This document shows, one piece after another, positions 8,248 to 16,354 of a DNA stretch of 64,000 bases (its first letter is position 1; each line of letters opens with the position of its first letter). The notes under the pieces are model-generated. The model was not told the DNA's origin. It saw nothing but the letters and a program-made list of their open reading frames with translations, and did no database searches. This DNA is from Pseudomonadota bacterium (GTDB taxonomy: Bacteria; Pseudomonadota; Gammaproteobacteria; Burkholderiales; Burkholderiaceae_B): positions 27,286 to 91,285 of the forward strand of contig JAEXRL010000013.1 in the NCBI GenBank assembly GCA_023440825.1. Direction: 5' to 3'. Both the position numbers and the translations under genes were made by a program.

Positions 8248-9124
8248 TAGCTGAGCGAGGCGGAAGGCTTGGCGCGTTGACGTCCAGACGCAAAGCCTCT
8301 TGGTTCAGGCCACGCCAAAGCTTATGCATGAGCTTCCAGGCGCGTTGTATGTCGGGGTGAGGGTGATGTTTTAGGATGTTTTCCCATTGGGCGCGGCTTT
8401 GATCGTACAGGTCGTAGCGCTGGGCAGCGCGTACGAGTGTTTCCATGTGATCCCAGGGAAAGAGCAGACCACTAAAGCGGGGCATGTGCGTGGACCAGCC
8501 TAGCCCGGCGGGGTCGAAGTCGGGAAAGGTCCACACAGGTTCTTGGCGCTGTTTCAAAAAGGCCAGCACATGGTTACCCTTGAATATATTGTCTCCCCGA
8601 AAAATAGCCAAACACCCGTGTTGTACAACTGGGTGTTTGCATAACCAGTGGTAGCGGCGTAGTTGAGTGAAAGTTTCGAAGTTTTCTACCACTAGCAGCG
8701 TTCTGGCATGTATCTGTAGTGCCGTGTCCAGAGTGGTGACCATATAACCGGGTAGCAAGGGCGAGATTTCGGTGTTTTGGTAGTGACATCCAGCGCTTAA
8801 TGCCATGACCGCTATTTCTTCCCCATGTGGGGCTTTACTGGCTATTTTTTCCGAGCGTCCGGGCACCTGCGAGGCGCTGGCGCGATCCTTAGCTTGCGTG
8901 TCAGGCTGTAAGGGCAGTCCTGAGTTACTAAGCAAGGCACGCGCGCGTAGTAGATCATGGTTTCTGTACTCGTAGCGCCGGCCCACCAGCCAGCCAATAT
9001 TATAGTGCTGGCAAAGTAGCTCTGCGCTGCGTGAGGGCTGGCGTCGTATGACTGGCTCTGGTGTGTTGTTGAGCTCGGCATCAGCCAACAGCTTGTGTAA
9101 AAAGTTAAGTGTGTGGGCTTGCAT
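8240..9124 (-). CDS. jetD: Wadjet-like JetD: short Toprim-domain nuclease subunit
   Basis: Last gene of the four-gene SMC operon; 294 residues. A Toprim fold is supported by the acidic triad: Glu147 in LLVVENFETF and the Asp202/Asp204 pair in WTFPDFDPAGLGW, the arrangement found in topoisomerase VI-like nuclease subunits of Wadjet and MksG. In characterised Wadjet systems this subunit cuts extruded closed circular DNA. The protein is shorter than the roughly 390-residue JetD of type I, with an N-terminal region of about 130 residues that I do not recognise. From memory it resembles families indexed as DUF7281. The start ATG is 12 bases after the jetA stop. Confidence 0.75.
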   Translation of the reverse strand: MQAHTLNFLHKLLADAELNNTPEPVIRRQPSRSAELLCQHYNIGWLVGRRYEYRNHDLLRARALLSNSGLPLQPDTQAKDRASASQVPGRSEKIASKAPHGEEIAVMALSAGCHYQNTEISPLLPGYMVTTLDTALQIHARTLLVVENFETFTQLRRYHWLCKHPVVQHGCLAIFRGDNIFKGNHVLAFLKQRQEPVWTFPDFDPAGLGWSTHMPRFSGLLFPWDHMETLVRAAQRYDLYDQSRAQWENILKHHPHPDIQRAWKLMHKLWRGLNQEALRLDVNAPSLPPRSATN

Positions 9125-9136
9125 ACCTGTTTTAGT

Positions 9137-10426
9137 TTATGCACTGAGCAAGTGTGCCGTGACGTCATACAGCAGGTCGTTGAACTGTGCTGGCATGGGG
9201 GGATGAATATGAAATTCTAAATGTATATCTTCATATAAAACGAGTTGATTCGCTGCGTACAGCACCCATACTTCGTCATCAATATGTTCGGCTTGGCGTT
9301 GTTCGCATCTCCAGTTGCGTAACGACACGCTAGGCGTTTTTTGCTCATATAAATGCTGCACCAAGGCATGAATGAGCTGATCCACTACTAAGGCTTCGTC
9401 TTCAATGACTTCGTTAGTGAGCGCCTGTACGCGTTGTATGCCGTGGTCGCTATCGCTAGTAGGTGCTGTGGGGCGCGCAGGCAGTCGTTGTACTGCCTTT
9501 TCCAGAGCATCTTCTATATGTGGATTGCGGTCGTTAAAGTCGGTTTGTGGTCGGACCCGTATGGCGATGGGGCGATACAAAGCATCGAGTACGTCAGGCG
9601 CTTGATCAATGGCGGGTTCGATGTCCAGACCGTCTAATGTGGGGTTACGCGAGAGCCATAAAGATGCTTGGGACAGAGCAAGTAGTTGTCGTTCCAGTTT
9701 TCGGGCCAGAAAGAGGCGTTTACTGATAACAGCCTGTATGTCATTTAAGCGGCTTACCCAAATACCCCGCCGGCTAGATAGCCTGGCGTTAATCATCTGG
9801 CGGGTTCTAATGACTACATCGCCACGCTCTGTCGGGTTTTCGTTCACCAGCTTTAAAAGCTCTTCGACTGAGATCAGCTCTTTGAGTAGCTGAATGATTT
9901 GTCGACGGTATTGTTCATTTTCTCGTATTTTGGCTCGTAATGAGCTGACATTTCCATATTCTGAACTCACTTTCGAGGTGAGTAAGGTGAGATTGCGTTC
10001 ATTGCTGTGAATGAGGCTGGTCATGGTGTGATCCAGCGAATCTTCGACCTGCTCGGCGTCTCTGTGTTCACCATGCCGTTGTAAGTGGCACAGCTCGTGC
10101 CAGTGCAGTCGGGCTTGGGTAATTAGGGGGGAAATACGGGTCAGTGTCTCAAAGGCCATATACAGGTTTAAATAGTCTTTGAGGTAATGACGTAAATGCG
10201 GATTCAGGTGATAACTGTCCTCCCCATACGGCAATATGGCATGAATAGAGGCCAGCTCTTGGATGGCGACACTGCGGTTTTTATCGTGATTTTCTAGAGC
10301 CCCATCCAAAGCGTCAGCGAGTACGTCAAAGTGTTTTTGCAGTAATTGAAACACTTGTCTGATCTGGCCGCGGTTATCCAGTATTTTACGACGCCCCGAA
10401 TTTGCACGTGTGGCAGTTTGATTCAT
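9137..10426 (-). CDS. jetA: Wadjet-like JetA: kleisin (MukF/MksF-like) subunit
   Basis: A 429-residue, largely helical protein placed between the MukE-like and nuclease genes, the position expected for a kleisin. The N-terminal part (RQVFQLLQKHFDVLADAL...) looks like the winged-helix and helical region of MukF-type kleisins. The middle (residues about 120-260) is rich in long charged helices (SSLRAKIRENEQYRRQIIQLLKEL). The C-terminus is a small alpha/beta segment that would bind the ATPase head. It overlaps jetB by four bases (ATGA), indicating translational coupling. The assignment rests on context and architecture; no catalytic motif is expected. Confidence 0.7.
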   Translation of the reverse strand: MNQTATRANSGRRKILDNRGQIRQVFQLLQKHFDVLADALDGALENHDKNRSVAIQELASIHAILPYGEDSYHLNPHLRHYLKDYLNLYMAFETLTRISPLITQARLHWHELCHLQRHGEHRDAEQVEDSLDHTMTSLIHSNERNLTLLTSKVSSEYGNVSSLRAKIRENEQYRRQIIQLLKELISVEELLKLVNENPTERGDVVIRTRQMINARLSSRRGIWVSRLNDIQAVISKRLFLARKLERQLLALSQASLWLSRNPTLDGLDIEPAIDQAPDVLDALYRPIAIRVRPQTDFNDRNPHIEDALEKAVQRLPARPTAPTSDSDHGIQRVQALTNEVIEDEALVVDQLIHALVQHLYEQKTPSVSLRNWRCEQRQAEHIDDEVWVLYAANQLVLYEDIHLEFHIHPPMPAQFNDLLYDVTAHLLSA

Positions 10427-11079
10427 GGCTGTGTGGACTCATCATCTGAATACAGCTCGTCGAGCAGTTCGTGTTGCTCCTCGTTGTCACTGTCATGTTC
10501 GTTGTTGATGAGCCCCGCTCGCTCGGCCATATACTCCAGCGCAATGGCTAACTGTTGCAGCTTTCCTGTGGCACGATACACCATGCGCTCGGGGTTACTC
10601 AGTATTAGGTAGCCGTCCTTACTCAGATTCTCTAGCATGCGTTTTAGCAACTCATTGTTAGAGTGTCGTTTGCTAGTCCCGCTAATTTCAAACGAATGCA
10701 ATTGACTTTCTAGCGTGGCGCTGCCATTGACACTTTGCTCTAGCTCGGCAAGTTGTATGTAATCGCCAGCTTGCAAGGAAAAGTTGTCTTGTGCGTTGCG
10801 TATCATGTCCAGCATTTGTACCAAGGGGCCGTACACATCCCGAAACTTGGTGAAATCATCACGTATGCGCACGAGCTCAGGGGGGCTAATAAGCCGAGGA
10901 GCCATAAAAAAAGCACCGTCCTCTCCCAGACGTGCTAGGCGCATATTGATATCGGCGAGCCACAGGTCTACAGCAGTACGTTCGGATTCGTCGCTGGCTA
11001 ACAGGCTGTACTCGTCAGGGTAGCGGAACTCGCATAGGTACTTGCCATCGAGTAAATGCAGTCGTACGCGAGCTTTCAT
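10423..11079 (-). CDS. jetB: Wadjet-like JetB: MukE/MksE-like winged-helix subunit
   Basis: A 218-residue acidic protein. The central part (SKRHSNNELLKRMLENLSKDGYLILSNPERMVYRATGKLQQLAIALEYM) has the helix-turn-helix-wing pattern of MukE/DUF4194-type subunits, which dimerise and bind the kleisin. The C-terminal tail is unusually acidic (EHDSDNEEQHELLDEL and following). It overlaps both neighbours by four bases, so the three condensin-like subunits should be made in fixed proportion. The assignment depends on the operon context more than on any unique motif. Confidence 0.7.
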   Translation of the reverse strand: MKARVRLHLLDGKYLCEFRYPDEYSLLASDESERTAVDLWLADINMRLARLGEDGAFFMAPRLISPPELVRIRDDFTKFRDVYGPLVQMLDMIRNAQDNFSLQAGDYIQLAELEQSVNGSATLESQLHSFEISGTSKRHSNNELLKRMLENLSKDGYLILSNPERMVYRATGKLQQLAIALEYMAERAGLINNEHDSDNEEQHELLDELYSDDESTQP

Positions 11080-14000
11080 TGCAGGGCTTCCTTCTCGTTA
11101 TCGGAGTTTACGTCTAAATCGGGTAGGCGGCTGGGAATGAGCTGATTTTGAAAAACCGCCACACGACTACCAGAGCGAAAGACATAACGCTGACGAAAGT
11201 GCGGGAACATGGCTGGAGTCAGTGCTGGTGAGGCCGTGACAACATCTATCAAGTTATCGCGTAAGGAAGCCATAAGGTTTTTAAAGTTCGTCGGGTCAAA
11301 ACGGCCCACTTCGTCTGTTACCCAGGGAATATAGATTTTCTCGTCGCGCCGCACGACATTAAGCATGCCCGACAGCAAGGTAATCAGGGCAATGGCGGTG
11401 ATGCCGGTAGAGCTTAGATTTTGCAATTCACTTTCACGATTAAAAAATTTCGTGTTACCACCGTCGTTAGCGCTACCTTTTAAGGTAATGTGCTGAGCCA
11501 GATTAATTTCTAAGGAATTATTATTCAGCAGAGCCAGAATATGACGTAGTGCGTCGGCGGTCGTAGCAGAAGGTACAGAATCAACGATGGTTTCACTCAT
11601 GCGTAAACGATGGTCTAGCATAATGCTATCGAGTTGATCCAGTTTTTTAAGGTAGTCGAGTTTTTCAAAATCGCACACTACATGTATTTGTAAGTCTGTT
11701 AAACGTTCGGTGCGTAACGACACTTGTTTCAATCCGGTTTGTAACTGCTCGTTGAAGTGACGCACGTGTTTTTCAAAGTTACGTATGGTTTTACGAAACT
11801 CTCCAATATTTTCCAGCACGGTACCCAACATGCTGTTGACGTTGGCAATAACCGAATGCCCCAAGTTTCGGTACACGTTTTGCAATGCTTGCGCTTGTTC
11901 TATCACACTGCTACTGCTGTCGGTGTGACTGTGCATGTGCTGGGTCACCAGATTTTTGATATCACTGTCTTTTTTAGTCAGCTCGTTATAGATGCGATCT
12001 TTGTTGTGCTGTAACTGACGCTGTAGCTCGGAGCCTTGTCGCTGGCATGCTTCGATACGTCCTTTAATGGTATTGAGCGAAAGCTCGTCAATGTCTTGAG
12101 GTAAAAAAGTGTTGGGTACGTCGTATAAGCTATCAAGTAGTTGTGCCGCGCGATGTTGGTCTTGTTCAAGCTCAATACTCTGGTCCATAGACTTTTTAAT
12201 GTCTTGTTGATGCTGCAGCACTGTTTGTTGTACCGCCTTATCGTGCTGCCGTATTTGTGCGGTGGCGTTTAGCAGTTGCTTTTGCACGTCTGAGTACAAA
12301 CTCTGTTGCGTGGCTAGCGTATCAGGACCATTATTATTCATCCAGACTTGCCATTGGCTAATTAGGGTTTTGCGCTTTTCCAGTTCATAAATTTGTTCTT
12401 TTAGCGCTTGTATATCTGCGCGTAACTGGTTTACCACTGTAGGGTCTAGATCTTTTTCGCTCAGTCTGCGGTCACGCTCAGCCTGTAAACGTTCACGCAT
12501 TGCCTGCTCTTGTTGCTTGATTTGCTGTTTTTGAGTGTCCAGCGCTTTCAGGGCAAGGTCACGTCGCTGGCGATGTTGTTCCAGGTTCTGTTCGTGCAGC
12601 AACTGCGTGTGTTGTTCCTGCTGTAACTGCTGCTGTAGGCTTACGTTTCTTTTTTCTTGGGCTTGGCGTAACTGCTGTTCAGCTTCTTTCAGCTTGGCCC
12701 TAGCCTTGTCGACGGCTTGGTCGCGCGCGTGCTCCAGTTGCTGTTGATGCCATTGCAGTTCGGCATCCAGTTTTTTTACACGCTCGTTGGCGATATGGTA
12801 TTGCGCCTCTTTGGTGATAAGTTGGTCCTGCAGCGCTTGTAGTGCTTGTGCAGCGTTTTTTAAACGCTCGGTGCTGGCCAGCGCATGCGCTTGTGCCTGT
12901 TTATACCGCTCCAACTGATTTTCCAGCTCAATACTTAAGGCCTCATCGTCGCTCCAGCTTGGTGCCTCAAGCGCAGTGAGCTTGATAGTCCAGCCATACA
13001 GGTTGGTGTCCGTTGAGCCATCTGCGATGGGCTCTGGCGCCAAGTCAGTACGCAAGAGTAGGGCTGGGTCAATGACGCGAGCTAAGTTCGTACGCCATTG
13101 GGCAGTGGGCTCTTGGCGCAGCCTAGCCAATAAGGTGCCGTCCTCAGGGTGTAAGGCGTGACGAGCTTGCTCTAGATCTTGTTGTACACGCTGTTCCTGA
13201 CGTCGTGAGTCCACAACGGCGATTTCACTTTGATGATGCTCGGCCATAGCCTGATTTTTTGCATCGTTAAGCTCGCTTAGCTCAGTGTGCCCTATCATGC
13301 GTAGTTCCTGAGCCTGACGCAGTTGCTGATGGCTTTGTTCTAGTTTGAGCTGATAGCTGTTGTCTACATGCGGATGTAAGGTGGCTATGCGACATTCACC
13401 CACTTGTTGATGCAAGGCGTCAATGTGAGTTTGTTGCTGCTCTAAGTTTTCTTCGTGTCTGGCGCGTTGTTCACGTAGTTGTTCATCACGACGATGCTGG
13501 CTATGTTGTCGCGCCTGCTCGTAGTCTTGATGGGGAAGAGCGGTTTGGCTGTCAACGTCACTGATTTGTCTGGCGGTGTCCGTGGCCAGTTCGGCCAGAT
13601 GTTGATCAATAGTGGCCGTAATATCACGTACTTTGCTCTCTATTAAATCCAGTTCGGCTAGCTTTTTCTGCAGCTCAAGGGTCATGGGCGTGAGCTGATG
13701 TAGACGGCCTGCCCAGGTGGCGGCTGCTTCGTGCTCAAAATGCCTGGCCTCTTGCTCCAAGTGCATCAAGGTTTGGTGTAGTGTATCGGACTGTTTTTCC
13801 AGCGAGCTTTGGTGTTGCAGCAGTGCTTGTCTGTGTTCGTCCTCTAGCTCTTGTTCTTGCTCGCGCTTGGCGTGTTGCGTTTCTATGTGCTGACGTATTT
13901 CCGTGATTTTTTCCGCCAATTGTTCAGTGCAGCGTATGAGCTCATGCTTTAAGCGTATGAGTTGTTGCCTGTTTTCTCGGCTATGACTAATGGTCTGGCT

Positions 14001-14807
14001 TAAGTGCTCGACGTGCTCTTTGAGCTCGAGCGCGTTGGCACTGGCATCACGGTTATTCAGCCAGCTCTGAATCTGTTCCTGTGTTTGACGCAAACGTATA
14101 GGTTGTGCCTGTTGTGCGTTGCCACCGAGATTTCCCATGTTTTCATAAATCATGGACAGCGCCAGAGCGGTAAAGTCTTTAAAGTCCACCTGCTCTTTGA
14201 CGACGTTTGCGACTAATCTGTCCATATGCAGTAAAGAACGGCGTGAAAAACTGTACTGTTGTGTGAGGCGTCGAATCTCGGTTTGATCGCGTGCATTGGT
14301 GCGCACACGCAAAATAACGGCTCGATATTGTGAGCTGTCTAGCTTGCGCACGCGTGCAATACCTAGGCTGTCTGCGGCTGCCACCGTGCCAGCATCATTG
14401 TAAAAAGCTTGACCATTGCCATCGGGCAAGTCGTAGACAAAGAGCTCGCGTTTGAATGGGCCTTTGAAAAAACGATATTCTGGAGCGTCCAGTCCGTCTT
14501 GACGACGTATGGTTACAAAGCAGAGCTCGTCGGGGCTGCCCCGCTGATATTCAAACACAATGACGCTTTCCGCAGTGGGCAAAAGAAAGCTCAGCATGGC
14601 TTGCGTGCTACCGCCGGCGCTGACAATGCGACTGGGTGGGCAGCCAAAAAATAAGGGAAATAAGCGTAGTGTGGTCGTTTTTCCTACGCCGTTAGCCCCA
14701 GTAATAGCTGCGCCATCGCGCGGGTCAATTTCCGTGATCATGCCTGAGGCAAGGGTGCCCGAGGTTTTTACGTTGATCAACAACATGCGAGTAAGACGGG
14801 AAGACAC
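11076..14807 (-). CDS. jetC: Wadjet-like JetC: SMC/MukB-type ATPase
   Basis: A 1243-residue SMC-like motor. The N-terminal half-head has a Walker A motif GANGVGKTT with Lys43. Residues about 260-1000 form a very long Gln/Glu/Arg-rich coiled coil with a globular interruption near 530-590 (a hinge candidate, LARVIDPALLLRTDLAPEPI...). The C-terminal half-head has a signature-like segment LSSTGITAIALI (from about 1131) and a Walker B TDEVGRFD with Asp1165-Glu1166. MukB/MksB/JetC proteins extrude DNA loops. The start is a GTG at 14805-14807 preceded by AAGG; an ATG seven codons later is possible. It is the first gene of the operon, which differs from the jetA-first order I know for type I. Confidence 0.85.
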   Translation of the reverse strand: MSSRLTRMLLINVKTSGTLASGMITEIDPRDGAAITGANGVGKTTTLRLFPLFFGCPPSRIVSAGGSTQAMLSFLLPTAESVIVFEYQRGSPDELCFVTIRRQDGLDAPEYRFFKGPFKRELFVYDLPDGNGQAFYNDAGTVAAADSLGIARVRKLDSSQYRAVILRVRTNARDQTEIRRLTQQYSFSRRSLLHMDRLVANVVKEQVDFKDFTALALSMIYENMGNLGGNAQQAQPIRLRQTQEQIQSWLNNRDASANALELKEHVEHLSQTISHSRENRQQLIRLKHELIRCTEQLAEKITEIRQHIETQHAKREQEQELEDEHRQALLQHQSSLEKQSDTLHQTLMHLEQEARHFEHEAAATWAGRLHQLTPMTLELQKKLAELDLIESKVRDITATIDQHLAELATDTARQISDVDSQTALPHQDYEQARQHSQHRRDEQLREQRARHEENLEQQQTHIDALHQQVGECRIATLHPHVDNSYQLKLEQSHQQLRQAQELRMIGHTELSELNDAKNQAMAEHHQSEIAVVDSRRQEQRVQQDLEQARHALHPEDGTLLARLRQEPTAQWRTNLARVIDPALLLRTDLAPEPIADGSTDTNLYGWTIKLTALEAPSWSDDEALSIELENQLERYKQAQAHALASTERLKNAAQALQALQDQLITKEAQYHIANERVKKLDAELQWHQQQLEHARDQAVDKARAKLKEAEQQLRQAQEKRNVSLQQQLQQEQHTQLLHEQNLEQHRQRRDLALKALDTQKQQIKQQEQAMRERLQAERDRRLSEKDLDPTVVNQLRADIQALKEQIYELEKRKTLISQWQVWMNNNGPDTLATQQSLYSDVQKQLLNATAQIRQHDKAVQQTVLQHQQDIKKSMDQSIELEQDQHRAAQLLDSLYDVPNTFLPQDIDELSLNTIKGRIEACQRQGSELQRQLQHNKDRIYNELTKKDSDIKNLVTQHMHSHTDSSSSVIEQAQALQNVYRNLGHSVIANVNSMLGTVLENIGEFRKTIRNFEKHVRHFNEQLQTGLKQVSLRTERLTDLQIHVVCDFEKLDYLKKLDQLDSIMLDHRLRMSETIVDSVPSATTADALRHILALLNNNSLEINLAQHITLKGSANDGGNTKFFNRESELQNLSSTGITAIALITLLSGMLNVVRRDEKIYIPWVTDEVGRFDPTNFKNLMASLRDNLIDVVTASPALTPAMFPHFRQRYVFRSGSRVAVFQNQLIPSRLPDLDVNSDNEKEALQ

Positions 14808-14839
14808 GATATGAGGACCTTACTTTGCTAGAAACAGAA

Positions 14840-14859
14840 ATAGTGCCAGACGGCACTAT
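14840..14859 (-). promoter_or_regulatory. Perfect inverted repeat in the jetC leader
   Basis: ATAGTGCC-AGAC-GGCACTAT, an 8-bp perfect stem about 33 bases upstream of the jetC start. Read on the minus strand it is followed by TTTCTGTTTC, a weak T-rich stretch. It could be an operator, or a hairpin that limits transcription into the operon. Confidence 0.45.
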
Positions 14860-14889
14860 CGGTGTATGAATAGCGTATTGTAATAGCTG

Positions 14890-14912
14890 CTGCTTACTAC
14901 TTGAGTAAGCAG
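14890..14912 (-). promoter_or_regulatory. Second inverted repeat upstream of jetC
   Basis: CTGCTTACT-ACTTG-AGTAAGCAG, a perfect 9-bp palindrome with a 5-base centre, lying between the end of the ArsA-like gene and jetC. The plus strand continues with GTTTTATC. It may be an operator for the SMC operon or part of the termination zone of the upstream gene. Confidence 0.4.
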
Positions 14913-14998
14913 GTTTTATCAGGCCATGTCGTCGTCCACACAAAGGGGTTAATACTCACCGTTTGTAGAGTTTGGAGCTCTATCCGGTGTGACGCTGT

Positions 14999-16018
14999 TT
15001 ACAGACTTTGTGCTTGTAAGTGTTGTCCCAGTTGCTCCAGCGCCGCCAAGCCGACTACGTCGCTTGCCTGTAAGGTGACATGGCAGCGTGCTTGTTTGGG
15101 GAGTCGTTGTTTCAAGTCGTCCAGTTGTTTGCTTTGTTGTTGACGACGGTTGGCCCAGAAAGGATTGTCGTCTAGCTCCGGTAAAACACGATTAACAATC
15201 AGACCCGCTACGGGAATGTGCTGTGTTTGTAAGGCACTGACTGCACGCTGCGTTTCCAGTATGGGCAGTCGTTCAGGCGTCAGTACAAAGATGAAGGCGG
15301 TGCTGGCCGTGTCGCTGAGTCGGCGGCGTGTTCGATGAAATAGACTTTGACGACGTGTAAGTGTGTCTACCAGTTCACGGTCTTTGTCGTTCAGTTCGGC
15401 CGTGTTATGGCTGACCGGGTCACCGGTCAGGCTGTCTATGCTACGCGCCGGAGTAAGGTGCTCTAGCACAGAGCCTAGGTGTTGCGAGCGTTTGTTATGA
15501 CGTAATAGGCCGTCGGTCCAGGCGGCCATGACTTCAGGCAAACTAAGTAAACGTAAGGTATGGCCTGTAGGCGCTGTATCCAGTATGACCAGATCGTATT
15601 GCTCCAGACCGGTTTCTATAATTTGTGACAGCCGTTCCAGCAAGGCCGCTTCTTGTGCTCCTGGCGAGTGACGACTAAGTTGTAGCTGACGCTGTAGCTC
15701 TTGTATTTGATCTGGGCCAGCATAGCGTCGCATCTGGGCCAGTACGCGCTCCAGATAGGCATCCGCCTCGGCATCCGGGTCGATCTCTAGGCCCCATAGA
15801 TTGGGAGCAAGCATGGTGATGTGCGGGCCAATCTGGCGATCAAATGCATCGCTAAGGCTATGTGCCGGGTCAGTGGAGACTATAAGTACCCTGCGCCCTT
15901 TGGAGGCAGCTAACACCGCTAGCGATGAGGACATGGTGGTTTTCCCAACTCCGCCTTTTCCGCCTAATAAAATAATTTTTTTATGATTTAGTATGTCGTT
16001 GATGGGCAGTTTTTGCAT
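14999..16018 (-). CDS. ArsA/Get3-like ATPase
   Basis: A 339-residue single-domain member of the ArsA/Get3 branch of SIMIBI P-loop ATPases. It has the deviant Walker A GGKGGVGKTT with the signature lysine near residue 20, switch I STDPAHSLSDAFD, and the switch II-type LVILDTAPTGHTLRLLSLP segment. There is no CxxC zinc motif and no duplicated ATPase half as in arsenite-pump ArsA, so arsenite export is unlikely. The upstream gene, 3 bases away, encodes the small CC-ending protein, and cstA lies before that. Conserved pairing suggests the ATPase works with the small protein, perhaps handling a membrane or redox client; this is inference. Confidence 0.85.
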   Translation of the reverse strand: MQKLPINDILNHKKIILLGGKGGVGKTTMSSSLAVLAASKGRRVLIVSTDPAHSLSDAFDRQIGPHITMLAPNLWGLEIDPDAEADAYLERVLAQMRRYAGPDQIQELQRQLQLSRHSPGAQEAALLERLSQIIETGLEQYDLVILDTAPTGHTLRLLSLPEVMAAWTDGLLRHNKRSQHLGSVLEHLTPARSIDSLTGDPVSHNTAELNDKDRELVDTLTRRQSLFHRTRRRLSDTASTAFIFVLTPERLPILETQRAVSALQTQHIPVAGLIVNRVLPELDDNPFWANRRQQQSKQLDDLKQRLPKQARCHVTLQASDVVGLAALEQLGQHLQAQSL

Positions 16019-16021
16019 AAA

Positions 16022-16300
16022 TTAACAGCAGCGGAAGTGGTCAAGAGGTGAGCGTTCCATACCCATGCGCACATGCCAGTCGTGAAAGCGCTGGATGAGC
16101 AAAGGTTGTAGCTCCAAGGTATACCACGATGCGGGGTTAGGGACCCCCATCATTTCGGAAAAAACGAGCAACATGAAAAGATCATCTTCCTCTCGCTTAG
16201 CGCGAGCAATAGCGGCGCGATAAGGTGAGTTGTAATAGGTTTCGCCAGCGACGCTGACTTGCTTACACCAGTGAGTAAAGCGTGCAAATTTACCTTTCAT
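16022..16300 (-). CDS. Cory-CC-star family small protein
   Basis: A 92-residue protein ending in two cysteines immediately before the stop (HFRCC), the feature that gives the cory-CC-star family its name, as I recall. The body (ETYYNSPYRAAIARAKREEDDLFMLLVFSEMMGVPNPASWYTLEL) is well ordered with no signal peptide or membrane helix. It sits between cstA and the ArsA/Get3-like ATPase, with 3 bases to the latter. The biochemical role is unknown. The terminal Cys-Cys could bind metal, form a disulfide or be a recognition tail for the ATPase. Confidence 0.85.
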   Translation of the reverse strand: MKGKFARFTHWCKQVSVAGETYYNSPYRAAIARAKREEDDLFMLLVFSEMMGVPNPASWYTLELQPLLIQRFHDWHVRMGMERSPLDHFRCC

Positions 16301-16313
16301 CTTGCTACTCTAT

Positions 16314-16340
16314 AAAAAACCCGCCATGAATCATGGCGGG
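16314..16340 (-). terminator. Intrinsic terminator after cstA
   Basis: CCCGCCATG and CATGGCGGG form a perfect 9-bp stem with a 3-base loop. On the minus strand six T residues follow (the A-run at 16314-16319). It lies directly after the cstA stop and before the cory-CC-star gene, so it should lower, but perhaps not abolish, expression of the two downstream genes. Confidence 0.85.
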
Positions 16341-16354
16341 GTAGTCATACGAAT

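Noticed and set aside
8842..9168. 108-codon minus-strand frame overlapping jetD
   Set aside because: It is in another frame within jetD and the jetA-jetD junction; jetD has the Toprim motifs and correct operon spacing.
12535..12747. Cysteine-rich 70-codon frame opposite jetC
   Set aside because: It is the antisense image of the Gln/Glu/Leu-rich coiled-coil codons of jetC and not an independent gene.
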